Source: Streptomyces fulvoviolaceus
Lineage (GTDB): Bacteria; Actinomycetota; Actinomycetes; Streptomycetales; Streptomycetaceae
Length of the DNA stretch: 64,000 nt
Direction of reading: 5' to 3'
Assembly: GCF_000718165.1 (NCBI RefSeq)
Contig: NZ_JOEY01000052.1
Location: 1 to 64,000, forward strand
The notes under the pieces are model-generated. The model had not been told where the DNA came from. It saw only the letters and a list, made by a program, of their open reading frames with translations, and searched no databases. The stretch's first letter is position 1, and the number at the start of each line of letters is the position of its first letter. Of this stretch, positions 51,900 to 61,301 are shown piece after piece. Made by a program: the position numbers and the translations under genes.

Positions 51900-54210
51900 G
51901 CAGTCCCCAGGCCGGGCCCGGTTCGCTGACGGCGACGGGTGCGATGACGAGGTCGGGGCGGGAGCCGGAGTGAACGAGCACCTCACGGCCGCGGGGCAGG
52001 TCGATGGCGAGGGTGCCGTCGCCCAGGTCCTGGGTGTGGGCCGGGGTGCCGTCGTCCAGCAGCGCGGTGAGGGTCCCGTCGAGACCGTGCCGGAGTGTGA
52101 GCGGTTCGCCCGCCAGGCTCCTGATCCGGATGAACCGGGTCTGCCCCGCCGTGCGGACGGCGCTGACCAGGAAGGCGCCCTGGGTACGGAAGTTGTGCAG
52201 GGTGAGGTCCGCCCAGGCGGTCGGGACGGCCGGGAAGACGCGGATCACGCCGCCCCAGCTCTGGCAGAACATGTCGTGCAGGGACTGCGAGGCGGACAGC
52301 GGGGTCTCGATGACCGGGCCGGCCTCGGTGTAGTGCGTGTTGGCCTGGCAGGGGTAGCGGGTGGTGGGGTCGAAGAACTTCCGCAGGTAGGTGATCGCGG
52401 TGTCGCCGTCGCCGGTCATCGCGTACATCGATGCGGCTCCGGTGTAGCTGTATCCGCGGTGGGCGCCGGTCAGCGCGTGCCAGTGGGTCACCGACTTCGC
52501 GATGAGCTCGCGGCTTTCGGGCTGGTCCCAGTTGACGAGGTAGAGCGGGTACACCATCAGCAGGTGCGAGTAGTGCCGGTGGGACTGTGCGTACGGGGTG
52601 TCGGCGCCGATCATGTAGCCGTTGTCGTCGACCGGGTACGGCGTGAGCCTGGCCAGCACCTCCTGCCAGCGCGGGGTCAACTCGTCGTCGATGCCGAGGA
52701 GTTCGGCGGACTCGATGAGGGTCTGGCAGCCCCAGCGGATCAGGGCCAGGTCGTAGTTGGTGTCCTGCGGCGGTACGACGGGGTATTCGGGCGAGAGCGT
52801 GCTGGGCAGGTGGAGCTTGCCGTCGCTGCCCGGGGTGAGGAAGTGCAGGTAGTAGTTGATGGCCCGGCGCAGCACCGGGAAGACCGTGTCGCGCAGCAGG
52901 GCCTTGTCCATGGAGTGCCGGTAGGACAGCCACACGTTGTGGAGCGCCCAGGTCAGGTCGCCGGTCTCGGCGCCGGTGCCCGGCTGCCCCACCGCCCGGT
53001 TGGCGAACATGTCGGAGCTGCGACCGACGCCGGAGCTGTCGGCGCGGTAGGCGGCGGGCACGTTGGCGATGAGCTGTTCCTGGTTCTGGCGCAGTGTGGT
53101 GGCGAGCGCGTCGAGTTCCGGGTGGTTGAAGCCGTGGACGAGCCAGTACTCCAGCTGGATGTTGAGGTTCCACCAGACCGCGGGCCAGGGCGTGGGCTCC
53201 AGCCACGGGCCGGAGGTGGCCATGACGGGGCCGTCGGCGCGGCTGGCGGAGGCGACCTTGTAGAGCTGGATCCAGTGGAAGCTCTGGAGTCGCTGGTCGG
53301 GGAAGGAGACGAAGCTCTTCCGGTAGAACTCGTGCCACCAGCGGGTGTGTCGGCCTCTGAGGGCGTCGTACGAGGTCGCGCGCCGGAGGTTGCGCAGCGA
53401 CGCGGCCTCGGCGGCGGTGTCGGAGGGGTGGCTGTGTCCGACGCTGAGCAGCAGGTCGTCGCCGGTGCGGCGGTGGGCGGTGGCGGTCTGGCCGCCGCCG
53501 GTGAGGGGCTGAAGGACCTGCTCAGTGCCGTCGGCGGTGGTCCGGGCGGTCCAGGGCGGGTTGGCGGTGTAGCCGGCGGGTGGGGCTTCGCTGATCTTCC
53601 GGGGGCTGATGGCCTCCTCGGGGTGGAAGGTCCAGGTGGCCCGTTCGCCGCCGTCGGCCGTCACCCGTACGGCCAGGACCTCGTCGTGGATGAGGGCGGC
53701 GAGGGTGAGTGTGCCGACGGTGGTGGTGACGGTGCCGGTGAGTTCGGCGTTCCACAGGCTCAGCCGCCAGTCGACGGCGGTAATGGTGCCGGCGGGTTCG
53801 AGGGTGAGGTGGCCGACCGGCAGGCGGCAGGTGCCCCAGCCGCTGCCGAACTCGGGGCGGTGGTCCTGGACGCGGCCGTGCTGGACCGTGAAGCGGATCT
53901 TGTTGGCGTTCGGCTCCTGGTAGACCATGCTGCCGAGCAGTCCGTCGCCGAGGAACGGGCCTTCGTACCAAAGGGTGGGCAGTCTGGTCCACAGCAGGTC
54001 CTGGTCGCGCAGGAACCCGGCCCAGGCGCCGTCGGTGGTCATGGTGTCGCGGAGTCTCCAGGGGCGTCTGCCGCCGCCGTCGGACGACACCGGCTCTTCG
54101 GCGGCGTGGGCCGTGCCGGGTAACGCGGCCACCGCCGCTCCGCCCAGTGCGGTGCCGAGTACGGCTCTGCGGGGCACCTTCGAGTGTCTCTCCGGCTGTG
54201 AGGTCATCAT
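51895..54210 (-). CDS. Exported GH95-like enzyme, second copy
   Basis: A 771-residue protein with a Tat signal (KVPRRAVLGTALGGAAVAAL). The motifs of the first copy recur: WYEGPFLGDGLLGSMVYQEP, WWNLNIQLEYWLVHGFNHPE, TLSPEYPV with the catalytic-type Glu, and HRHYSHLLMVYPLYLV. It is an alpha-L-fucosidase or alpha-L-galactosidase candidate. Two ATGs follow GGAGG closely; the second, at 54207, has better spacing. It is the first gene of the leftward unit and has a strong promoter with a palindrome just beyond it. Confidence 0.85.
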   Translation of the reverse strand: MMTSQPERHSKVPRRAVLGTALGGAAVAALPGTAHAAEEPVSSDGGGRRPWRLRDTMTTDGAWAGFLRDQDLLWTRLPTLWYEGPFLGDGLLGSMVYQEPNANKIRFTVQHGRVQDHRPEFGSGWGTCRLPVGHLTLEPAGTITAVDWRLSLWNAELTGTVTTTVGTLTLAALIHDEVLAVRVTADGGERATWTFHPEEAISPRKISEAPPAGYTANPPWTARTTADGTEQVLQPLTGGGQTATAHRRTGDDLLLSVGHSHPSDTAAEAASLRNLRRATSYDALRGRHTRWWHEFYRKSFVSFPDQRLQSFHWIQLYKVASASRADGPVMATSGPWLEPTPWPAVWWNLNIQLEYWLVHGFNHPELDALATTLRQNQEQLIANVPAAYRADSSGVGRSSDMFANRAVGQPGTGAETGDLTWALHNVWLSYRHSMDKALLRDTVFPVLRRAINYYLHFLTPGSDGKLHLPSTLSPEYPVVPPQDTNYDLALIRWGCQTLIESAELLGIDDELTPRWQEVLARLTPYPVDDNGYMIGADTPYAQSHRHYSHLLMVYPLYLVNWDQPESRELIAKSVTHWHALTGAHRGYSYTGAASMYAMTGDGDTAITYLRKFFDPTTRYPCQANTHYTEAGPVIETPLSASQSLHDMFCQSWGGVIRVFPAVPTAWADLTLHNFRTQGAFLVSAVRTAGQTRFIRIRSLAGEPLTLRHGLDGTLTALLDDGTPAHTQDLGDGTLAIDLPRGREVLVHSGSRPDLVIAPVAVSEPGPAWGLP

Positions 54211-54234
54211 CGTCCTCCAGACCTGACGGATCAT

Positions 54235-54285
54235 CGATACATCGGGTGTATCGGCGAACGTAGGCACACCCTGTGTACCTGTCAA
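54235..54285 (-). promoter_or_regulatory. Promoter with downstream palindromic operator for the GH95-GH97-GH88 unit
   Basis: On the minus strand TTGACA (54285-54280), 17 bases, TACGTT (54262-54257). Directly after it, CGATACA-N5-TGTATCG (54235-54253) forms a 7-base-arm palindrome. The spacer itself is nearly palindromic (GGCACAC-CCT-GTGTACC). The shared 9-mer CCGATGTAT appears again at 54386-54394, just before the regulator gene. Confidence 0.65.
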
Positions 54286-54435
54286 TAACTTTGGCGGTCT
54301 GGTAAACGGGTCGCAGAAAGGCCATCATTGAGCCGGAGCAACCGTCCCGCACATCAGCGAGGCTCGCCTAAACCTCTCAACTCATCCGATGTATGGCGAG
54401 CAACTCAAGACCGCGTTCTTGATGGGTGGTGCATC

Positions 54436-55761
54436 GTGAGTCTGTCGATCGGGCTTGTCGTTCACGCAAGCCGCCGTGGAGTCTTCGAGGAGGCCGTCGA
54501 GCCGCTGTCCGGAATCTCGCTGAAGTGGGTCACGTACGGGCACGAGCACGAGATCCGGCCCCGCGTTCAGAGCCTCGCCGACGGGCACGCCCTGGACGGA
54601 CTGCTGGTGGGCGCCGTTCCGTATCGCGCGTGCCGTGACGTCCTCTCCCCCGGCCTCCCTGTCGCGGTCACCCGCAGCTCGGCCCTCGACCTGGCGCTGG
54701 CGTTGTCCCAGGCGCAGGCCCGCGGCTGGCAGCCGGTTCCGGTCAGCATCGACACCTTCGACCACGAGGTGGTCTCCGAGGTCACGGAGGCGCTGCACAT
54801 CGACCGCACCCGGGTCGCGTGTCTGCCGTACGCCGACGACCAGTACGTCGACGAGATCTGCGCCTTCCATCAGCGCTCCCTCCGGGAAGGCGGCGGCTAC
54901 GTCATCACCGCGCGCACCGCGGTGCTACGGCAGTTGCGCGGCACCCTGCGCGTGCTGAACGGTTCGCCCGTGCCCTCCAGCATCCGCTCGGAACTGCACG
55001 AGCTGGTGCTGCGCATCCGGTCCGAGCGGGCGGGTGCCGCCGGGTTCGCCGCAGGCGTGTTCTGCGTCAACAGACGTGGTGGTCATGGCGACCTCGAGCG
55101 CAGCCGCATGGGCCTGCTGCATCTGCTGCGGGCGACGCCCGAGCTCAGCGACGCCTGGATCGAGAACCGCGGCCGGCGCGGCGTGGTGGTCCTCGGGCGC
55201 CGGACGCTGTTCGAGCGCCTCAGCCGCGACTGGCTCGTCGTTCCGGTGCTGGACCAGGCCCAGGAGGCGCTGGGTGTGGGGGTGTCCGCGGGGTTCGGTG
55301 TGGGGCCGTCGGCGCGTTCCTCGGTGATGCTCGCCGAACGGGCCGCCGCCCGTGCGGAGTCGGAGGACCGGCCGTGCGGCTATCTGATGGAGGACAGCGG
55401 ACTGGTGATCGGGCCGATGGGGCTGGGCGGGCCGCCGCAGCCGCGGTCCGACCAGGAGCAGGGCGACCTCAGCGGACTCGCGCGGACCGTCGGCCTCAGT
55501 CCGGCAACGTTGTCACGGCTCGCCGCGATCGAGGGCGACCTGGCCGGACGGGCCGTCACGCCGAGCGAGTTGGCCGACGCCATGGCCGTCACCGATCCCA
55601 GCGGCCGGCGTCTGGTCCGCAAGCTCCACGCGCACGGACTGGTCACCTCCGAGGGGCTGGCCCAGACCCACCGCAAGGGCCGGCCGACCGGGCTGTACCG
55701 GCTGGCGATAGTCGCGGCCATGACTGGTGTAGCAGACGGAGACGCCCTGCCGACCGGCTAG
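54436..55761 (+). CDS. Transcriptional regulator of unusual architecture
   Basis: A 441-residue cytoplasmic protein that I cannot place in a named family. The N-terminal 190 residues look like an alpha/beta sensor domain (IGLVVHASRRGVFEEAVEPL, DGLLVGAVPYRACRDVL), somewhat like PrpR-type receiver domains. Residues about 200-320 contain DLERSRMGLLHLLRATPE and GVSAGFGVGPSARSSVMLAE, which recall a degenerate nucleotide-cyclase/GGDEF-like fold. The C-terminus is a winged helix (LSGLARTVGLSPATLSRLAA, GRRLVRKLHAHGLVT). The GTG start has only a weak ribosome site. It diverges from the GH95 unit and ends tail-to-tail with GH3, sharing a CTAG. Confidence 0.6.
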   Translation: MSLSIGLVVHASRRGVFEEAVEPLSGISLKWVTYGHEHEIRPRVQSLADGHALDGLLVGAVPYRACRDVLSPGLPVAVTRSSALDLALALSQAQARGWQPVPVSIDTFDHEVVSEVTEALHIDRTRVACLPYADDQYVDEICAFHQRSLREGGGYVITARTAVLRQLRGTLRVLNGSPVPSSIRSELHELVLRIRSERAGAAGFAAGVFCVNRRGGHGDLERSRMGLLHLLRATPELSDAWIENRGRRGVVVLGRRTLFERLSRDWLVVPVLDQAQEALGVGVSAGFGVGPSARSSVMLAERAAARAESEDRPCGYLMEDSGLVIGPMGLGGPPQPRSDQEQGDLSGLARTVGLSPATLSRLAAIEGDLAGRAVTPSELADAMAVTDPSGRRLVRKLHAHGLVTSEGLAQTHRKGRPTGLYRLAIVAAMTGVADGDALPTG

Positions 55762-57215
55762 AGCAACGCCTCGGCCACCGCTCGCAGGTTCGCCCGGCCC
55801 CGCCCGTACGAGCACAGCCCGTCCGCCGCCTCCGTCTCCGCGTCCGGCATACCGGTGGCGACGAGGAGGGCGTCGGGGCGGGCGGTGAACAGGGCGGTGC
55901 GGGCGGCGGCCTGCCAGGGATGCAGGTCCGCGTCCTCGGTGGCGATCAGCAGCGGTCGCCCCTGGGCGCGCCGCAGGATGGCGGCCACATCCACGGGGCC
56001 CTCGCTCGCCACGACGCCGTCGGTGGCGGGCATGACCTCGCGCAGGAGGGTGAGGAGGTCGGTACGGGCCCATTCCAACGCGGGGTTCGGGCGCCGGTGC
56101 AGGTCTACGACGTAGGGATCGACGATCGGGCCGGGCAGTGGCTTCCAGCGGATGGCGCGGCGGGCGGCGAGCAGCCCCACGTCCTCCGGATCGGGCCCGC
56201 GGCCGGCGGCGGCCAGTGGCGGTGCGAACCGCTCGGCCAGCGTGTCGACGCGGCGGGCGGCGTCGACGACTCGGGCCGGGTCGAGCGTGCCGCCTGCCAT
56301 CGCGTCGAGCAGGGCGTCCCGGCAGCGCAGCCACAGCTCCGGGTCCGGGCGGGCGATGATGAGTTGGTCGGCTCCCGCGGCGATCGCTGCGACGGCTGCG
56401 GCCGGCTCGCCGACCGTGTCGGCTATCGCCTTCATCTCCAGGGCATCGGTCACGATGACGCCCTGGAAGCCGAGTTCGGTGCGCAGGAGGTCGGTGAGAA
56501 CACGGCGGCTGAGGGTGGCGGGGGCGCCGGCGTCGAGGGCCGGGTAGACGACGTGGGCCGTCATGACGAGCGGAACGCCCGCGGCGACGGCGGCCTGGAA
56601 GGGCGGCAGATCCATCTCGCGGAGGGCTCGCTCGGATCTGGTGTCGACGGCGGTGCCCAGGTGACTGTCGACGGTGGTCGAGCCGTGGCCCGGGAAGTGC
56701 TTGGCGCACGGAGCGACGCCGGCGGCCAGCGTGGCCTCGGTCCAGGCCGTGACGTGCCGGGCGGCCTGGTCGGGGTCGGAGCCGAAGGCGCGGGTGCGCA
56801 CGATGGGGTTGGCGGCGTCGCGGTGTACGTCGGCCAGCGGGGCGAAGCTGACAGCCACTCCGCACTCGGCAAGGTGCCGGGCGAGCGCGTCCGCGACGGC
56901 GGCGGTCAGCGCGGTGTCGTCGACGACACCGAGCGCCCAGGCACCCGGGGTCTCGGGCGCCCCGGCCCTGGCGAGATGGCTGATGCCGCCGCCCTCCTGG
57001 TCGACGGTGACCAGCAGACCGGGGCGCAGTAAACGCAACTCGTCGGTGAGAGCACGCAGTTGGCCCCGTCCGGCGACGTTGCGGGTGTGGAGGATGACGC
57101 CGCCGAGCCCGGTGTCGGCCAGCCGTTTCAGCTCGCCGGGGAGCGTGGTGCCGTCGAAACCGAGGACTAGGCAGCGGTGGGCGGCCTCGATCAGATCATC
57201 GGGGAGGGTGGTCAC
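55758..57215 (-). CDS. GH3 beta-N-acetylglucosaminidase-like enzyme (NagZ-type)
   Basis: A 485-residue intracellular enzyme. VTVDQEGGGISHLA, KHFPGHGSTTVDSH with the Asp-His dyad specific to NagZ-type GH3 enzymes, and VIVTDALEMKAIAD with the nucleophile Asp are all present. A C-terminal alpha/beta domain follows. It removes terminal beta-linked GlcNAc (or GalNAc-like) residues. The GTG start overlaps the ATPase stop by four bases, so it is part of the Opp-type import operon and probably processes the imported oligosaccharide. Confidence 0.85.
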   Translation of the reverse strand: MTTLPDDLIEAAHRCLVLGFDGTTLPGELKRLADTGLGGVILHTRNVAGRGQLRALTDELRLLRPGLLVTVDQEGGGISHLARAGAPETPGAWALGVVDDTALTAAVADALARHLAECGVAVSFAPLADVHRDAANPIVRTRAFGSDPDQAARHVTAWTEATLAAGVAPCAKHFPGHGSTTVDSHLGTAVDTRSERALREMDLPPFQAAVAAGVPLVMTAHVVYPALDAGAPATLSRRVLTDLLRTELGFQGVIVTDALEMKAIADTVGEPAAAVAAIAAGADQLIIARPDPELWLRCRDALLDAMAGGTLDPARVVDAARRVDTLAERFAPPLAAAGRGPDPEDVGLLAARRAIRWKPLPGPIVDPYVVDLHRRPNPALEWARTDLLTLLREVMPATDGVVASEGPVDVAAILRRAQGRPLLIATEDADLHPWQAAARTALFTARPDALLVATGMPDAETEAADGLCSYGRGRANLRAVAEALL

Positions 57216-58300
57216 TGCGTCACCTCGGCGGTGGTCGTGTCACGGGAGGCGCCGTCGCCCGGCTCCACCAGCAGGACGCAGCGGGCCCAGTGACGGTCGG
57301 TCACCTGGACGTGCGGGGGCGACTCGGTGCGGCATGCGGCGCGTGCCAGAGGGCAGCGGGGGTGGAAGCGGCAGCCGGACGGGGGGTGGACGAGGTCCGG
57401 GGGTTCGCCGTAGTCGTCCGTGGCGGCGTCCGGTTCGCCGTCCTCGCGGTTCGTACGGCCCGCCAGGAACTCCATCCGGTCCGGATCCGGGGTGGAGTCC
57501 AGCAGGAGCCGGGTGTAGGGGTGGGCCGGGGTCTGGGTGACGTCCTCCGCGCTGCCGTACTCGACGATCTCCCCCGCGTACATCACCGCGATCTCGTCGG
57601 CGAAGTAACGGGCGCCGGCGATGTCGTGGGTGATGTAGAGCATGGCCAGGTGTTCCTCGTCGCGGAGGGTGGCGAGGAGGTTGAGGATCTCCAGGCGGAT
57701 GGAGACGTCCAGCATGCTCACCAGTTCGTCGCCGAGCAGGACTTCGGGTTGGACGGCGAGCGCGCGGGCGATCGCGACGCGCTGCCGCTGGCCGCCGGAG
57801 AGCTCGTGCGGGAAGGCGTCCAGGAAGCGCTCGGGCGGGGTGAGCCGCACGCGTTCCAGCAGAGCCCGCAGGCGCTGCTCCAGGTCCTCGCGGCCGGTGA
57901 CGGATCCGTGCAGCCGCAGCGGTCGTTCCAGCAGGTAGCGAACGCGGTGCAGGGGGTTGAGGGAGGCGAAGGGGTCCTGGAGCACCATCTGGACCCGGCG
58001 GGCGTAGTCGCGGCGGGCCCGGCGGCCCTGTGCCGAGGCGGGTTTCCCGTTCAGCAGGATGCTGCCGCTGGTGGGTTTCTGGGCGAGGGCGAGGGTCCGG
58101 GCGAAGGTGGACTTGCCGCTGCCGCTCTCGCCGACCAGGGCCACGGTGCGGCCCGGGATCAGGCGCAGGGAGGCGTTCTCCAGCGCGTGCACGCTCTCTC
58201 CGCGGGCGCGGTGCACCGGGTAGCGGACGGTGACGTCCACCGCTTCCAGTACGGGGACCGGTTCGGCCGCCGTATGCGCCGGGGCCTGCTCGTCGTTCAT
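57212..58300 (-). CDS. Opp/Dpp-type ABC transporter ATPase
   Basis: A 362-residue ATPase starting MNDEQAPAH. Walker A VALVGESGSGKSTFARTLA, Q-loop VQMVLQDPFASLNPL, signature HELSGGQRQRVAIARALA, Walker B-like VLLGDELVSMLD (Gly-Asp-Glu where most have Met-Asp-Glu), H-loop YITHDIAGARYF. The C-terminal oligopeptide-type domain has HPPSGCRFHPRCPLARAACR with four Cys, possibly an iron-sulfur site. It forms a pair with the other ATPase. ATGA overlap with the upstream gene. Confidence 0.9.
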   Translation of the reverse strand: MNDEQAPAHTAAEPVPVLEAVDVTVRYPVHRARGESVHALENASLRLIPGRTVALVGESGSGKSTFARTLALAQKPTSGSILLNGKPASAQGRRARRDYARRVQMVLQDPFASLNPLHRVRYLLERPLRLHGSVTGREDLEQRLRALLERVRLTPPERFLDAFPHELSGGQRQRVAIARALAVQPEVLLGDELVSMLDVSIRLEILNLLATLRDEEHLAMLYITHDIAGARYFADEIAVMYAGEIVEYGSAEDVTQTPAHPYTRLLLDSTPDPDRMEFLAGRTNREDGEPDAATDDYGEPPDLVHPPSGCRFHPRCPLARAACRTESPPHVQVTDRHWARCVLLVEPGDGASRDTTTAEVTQ

Positions 58301-59301
58301 GCTCGCCCTCCGTTGATCAGCGCGGGCAGGTCGTCGGCATGGATGCAGGCCACCGCGCGCTCCGTGCCGTGCCCGGTGAGCGCGGGAACGGACGCCGCGC
58401 ACTCGGGTGTCGCGTGCGGGCAGCGTGGCTGGAAGGGGCAGCCCGGCGGGAGGCTGCGCAGGTCGGGAGGGTTGCCGGGGATGCCGTTCAGGCGGCGCAT
58501 CGGTCCGCGCAACGGCGGGAAGGAGTCGCGCAGTCCGCGTGTGTAGGGGTGTTTGGGGTCCCGGTACAGATCTCCGGCCGGTCCGCTCTCCACGATCCGT
58601 CCGCCGTACATGACGGCGATGCGGTCGGCGATCTCGAGGAGCAGTGACAGGTCGTGCGTGATGAAGACGACGGAGAAGCCCAACTCCCGCTGCAGCCGGA
58701 TCACTTGGCGCAGGATCTGGCGCTGCATGACGACGTCGACGGCTGTGGTCGGCTCGTCCATCACCAGCAGGTCGGGATCGCAGACCAGGGCGAGCGCAAT
58801 GGTGGCCCGCTGGCGCATTCCGCCGGAGAGTTCGTGCGGAAAGCTGTCCAGCCGGGCGGCGGGGATGCCGACGAGGTCGAGCATGTGCGCGGCGCGTTCG
58901 CGGGCCTGCGACTTGGGTATACGGCGGTGGGCGCGCAGGGTGTCGGTGAACTGGGCGCCGAGTCTGGAGACGGGGTTGAGGGCGTTCATGGCGCTCTGGA
59001 AGACGACGGCGGTGTGCTCCCAGCGGGTCCTGCGCAGTTCGCGCGCGTCGGCGTGCAGCAGGTCCACGGCCTCGCCCGATCGCGGGTGGAGCGTCGCGCT
59101 GCCCGAGCGGACGACGGCGGGTGGGCGCAGCAGCCGTAGCAGGGCGTTGATCAGGGTGGTCTTGCCGCTGCCGCTCTCGCCGGCGATGCCGAGGATCTCG
59201 CCGCGGCGCAGTTCCAGGGACACTTCGGACACCGCGGGCAGGGGTTCGGCCTCGGAGCCGTAGTCGACGCTCAGGTTCTTGACATCCAGCAACAGGGTCA
59301 C
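58297..59301 (-). CDS. Opp/Dpp-type ABC transporter ATPase
   Basis: A 334-residue ATPase. Walker A ILGIAGESGSGKTTLINALL, Q-loop VVFQSAMNALNPV, signature HELSGGMRQRATIALALV, Walker B LLVMDEPTTAVD, H-loop FITHDLSLLLEI. The C-terminal Cys cluster is LPPGCPFQPRCPHATPECAA. The GTG start overlaps the upstream permease stop by four bases. In this transporter class two different ATPases drive one permease pair; several such systems in actinomycetes carry sugars rather than peptides. Confidence 0.9.
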   Translation of the reverse strand: MTLLLDVKNLSVDYGSEAEPLPAVSEVSLELRRGEILGIAGESGSGKTTLINALLRLLRPPAVVRSGSATLHPRSGEAVDLLHADARELRRTRWEHTAVVFQSAMNALNPVSRLGAQFTDTLRAHRRIPKSQARERAAHMLDLVGIPAARLDSFPHELSGGMRQRATIALALVCDPDLLVMDEPTTAVDVVMQRQILRQVIRLQRELGFSVVFITHDLSLLLEIADRIAVMYGGRIVESGPAGDLYRDPKHPYTRGLRDSFPPLRGPMRRLNGIPGNPPDLRSLPPGCPFQPRCPHATPECAASVPALTGHGTERAVACIHADDLPALINGGRA

Positions 59302-60209
59302 TGTGCCCCCTTGCGGCGGGCGCCGCGCAGCCGCGGGTTGGTCAGTTCGTCGATGCCGAAGTTGACGAGCCCGGCGGCGGCGCCGAGCACGGTGATCGCG
59401 ATTCCGGGCGGTACGAACCACCACCACGCGCCGGAGACCATCGCCTGCCGCTGCTGGGCGAAGTAGAGCATGGTGCCCCAGCTGACGGTGTTGATGTCGC
59501 CGATGCCGAGGAAGTCCAGGCCGGAGACGGCGAGGATGGAGGTGACGAGCGAGAGCATCAGCGTCGCCGAGATCACCGGCAGGAGGTTGGGCAACACCTC
59601 GACGAGCATGATCCGCGGATTGCTCTCCCCGAGCAGCCGGGCGCCGAGGACGAAGTCCCTGTTGCGCAGGGAGAGGGTCTGCACGCGCTTGGATCGGGCG
59701 CCCCAGGCCCAGCCGGTCAGGCCGATGACCAGCGCCACCGCGAACGGCCCGCCCCTCCCCCGCAGATACCCGGCGAGGATGATGACCAGCGGCAGCCCGG
59801 GCAGGACGAGGAAGACGTTGGTGAGGGCGCCGAGCACCGAGTCGACCGCGCCGCCGTAGTAGCCGCCGATCAGTCCGACGGCCACGGACAGTGTGGTGGA
59901 GACGACGGCCGCGAGGACGCCCACGAGCAGGGACGTCCGGGTGCCGACGACGAGTTGGGCGAGGACGTCGGTGCCGTCCTGGGTGGTGCCCAACGGGTGG
60001 GCCGCGGACGGGGGTTGAAGGACCGCTCCGGTGATTTCCGTGGGTGACAGGCCCATCAGCGACTGCACGATCCACGGGCCTACGGCGGCCACGAGGACGT
60101 ACACGGCGATGATCGCGAGTCCGACGCGGGCCTTGCGGTTGGCGGGGATCAGCCGGCGCGGTGCGGTGCGCCAGGTCAGCCGGGCGGGTGGTGCTGCCGT
60201 GAGCGTCAT
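59298..60209 (-). CDS. Opp/Dpp-type ABC permease (DppC-like)
   Basis: A 303-residue permease. The first helix VGLAIIAVYVLVAAVGPWIV is followed by the extracytoplasmic stretch AAHPLGTTQDGTDVLAQLVV, diagnostic of the DppC group, and the ATPase-contact loop FVLGARLLGESNPRIMLVEV. MTLTAAPPAR starts four bases inside the preceding permease stop. It forms a heterodimer with the DppB-like permease. Confidence 0.9.
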   Translation of the reverse strand: MTLTAAPPARLTWRTAPRRLIPANRKARVGLAIIAVYVLVAAVGPWIVQSLMGLSPTEITGAVLQPPSAAHPLGTTQDGTDVLAQLVVGTRTSLLVGVLAAVVSTTLSVAVGLIGGYYGGAVDSVLGALTNVFLVLPGLPLVIILAGYLRGRGGPFAVALVIGLTGWAWGARSKRVQTLSLRNRDFVLGARLLGESNPRIMLVEVLPNLLPVISATLMLSLVTSILAVSGLDFLGIGDINTVSWGTMLYFAQQRQAMVSGAWWWFVPPGIAITVLGAAAGLVNFGIDELTNPRLRGARRKGAQ

Positions 60210-61276
60210 GCGTCCTCCCGGGTGCGCGGGTCGAGCAGGACGTAGACGGAGTCGGCGATGAAGTTCGCCACCAGCACGGAGAGCGAGATGATCAGGAAGA
60301 GCGCCTGCATCAGCGGATAGTCGAGGTTCACCACGGCCTGGTAGAAGAGGTAGCCGATGCCGGGGTAGGCGAAGACCGCCTCGGCGAGGAGCGAGCCGCC
60401 GACGACCGTGCCGATCGAGATGGCCAGGCCCGCCACCTGCGGCAGCATCGCGTTGCGGGCGGCGTACGCCAGCAGGATCCGCCACCGGCCAAGGCCCTTG
60501 GCCTCGGCGAGGCTGACGTAGTCCTCGGCCACGGTCGTGATCATCATGTTGCGCATGCCGAGCAGCCAGCCGCCGACCGAGGAGACGATGATCGTCAGCG
60601 CGGGCAGGAAACCGTGCGCGATCACGCTGCTGACGAAGGCGAAGTCGAAGCCCGGTTCGAGATTGAGGTCGTAGCCGTTCTGCGACGGGAAGACCGGCAG
60701 GCTCACCGAGAGCAGCAGAAGCAGCATGGTGGCGACCCAGAAGTACGGCATCGAGCCGAGGAAGGTCGCGAGCGGTGCCAGCACGCTGTCCAGGCGGCTG
60801 CCGGGCCGGGCGCCGGAGATGATGCCGAGTCCGGTGCCCAGCAGGAACGCCAGTACGGTGGTCAGGCTCACCAGGCCCAGCGTCCACGGCAGGCCCTGCG
60901 AGATCATCTCGCCCACGGGCTGCGGGAAGTACGCGGTGGAGATCCCGAAGTCGAGATGGGCGAGCTGGGAGAGGTAGTGCAGGTACTGCTGCCACAGGTT
61001 CTGGTCGGGGACGCCGAACAGGGCCTGGATGGACTTCTCGGTCGCCGCGGTGACCTGTGACCTCTGGGCCAGCTTGTTCAGGATGACGGAGGCCGGGTCG
61101 CCCGGCATGAGTCGGGGGATGACGAAGTTCAGGGTGATGGCCACGGCGGCGGTCGCGAGGTAGAAGCCGAGGCGGCGCAGCAGGACCCGGGCCCGGCCTC
61201 CGCGCCGGCGGCGTGCGGGGCCGTCCGCGGCTGCCGAAGGCTGGGTGTGTGGCGTCGGCAGGGTCGTCGCCGTCAT
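60206..61276 (-). CDS. Opp/Dpp-type ABC permease (DppB-like)
   Basis: A 356-residue permease. The N-terminal helix LGFYLATAAVAITLNFVIPR with RLMPGDP is the DppB signature. Five other helices follow and the contact loop is DYVSLAEAKGLGRWRILLAY. It lies 25 bases after the binding-protein stop, in the same leftward operon, and overlaps the second permease by four bases. Confidence 0.9.
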   Translation of the reverse strand: MTATTLPTPHTQPSAAADGPARRRRGGRARVLLRRLGFYLATAAVAITLNFVIPRLMPGDPASVILNKLAQRSQVTAATEKSIQALFGVPDQNLWQQYLHYLSQLAHLDFGISTAYFPQPVGEMISQGLPWTLGLVSLTTVLAFLLGTGLGIISGARPGSRLDSVLAPLATFLGSMPYFWVATMLLLLLSVSLPVFPSQNGYDLNLEPGFDFAFVSSVIAHGFLPALTIIVSSVGGWLLGMRNMMITTVAEDYVSLAEAKGLGRWRILLAYAARNAMLPQVAGLAISIGTVVGGSLLAEAVFAYPGIGYLFYQAVVNLDYPLMQALFLIISLSVLVANFIADSVYVLLDPRTREDA

Positions 61277-61301
61277 CGGCCGGACTCCTTGGGCGCGGTC
61301 A

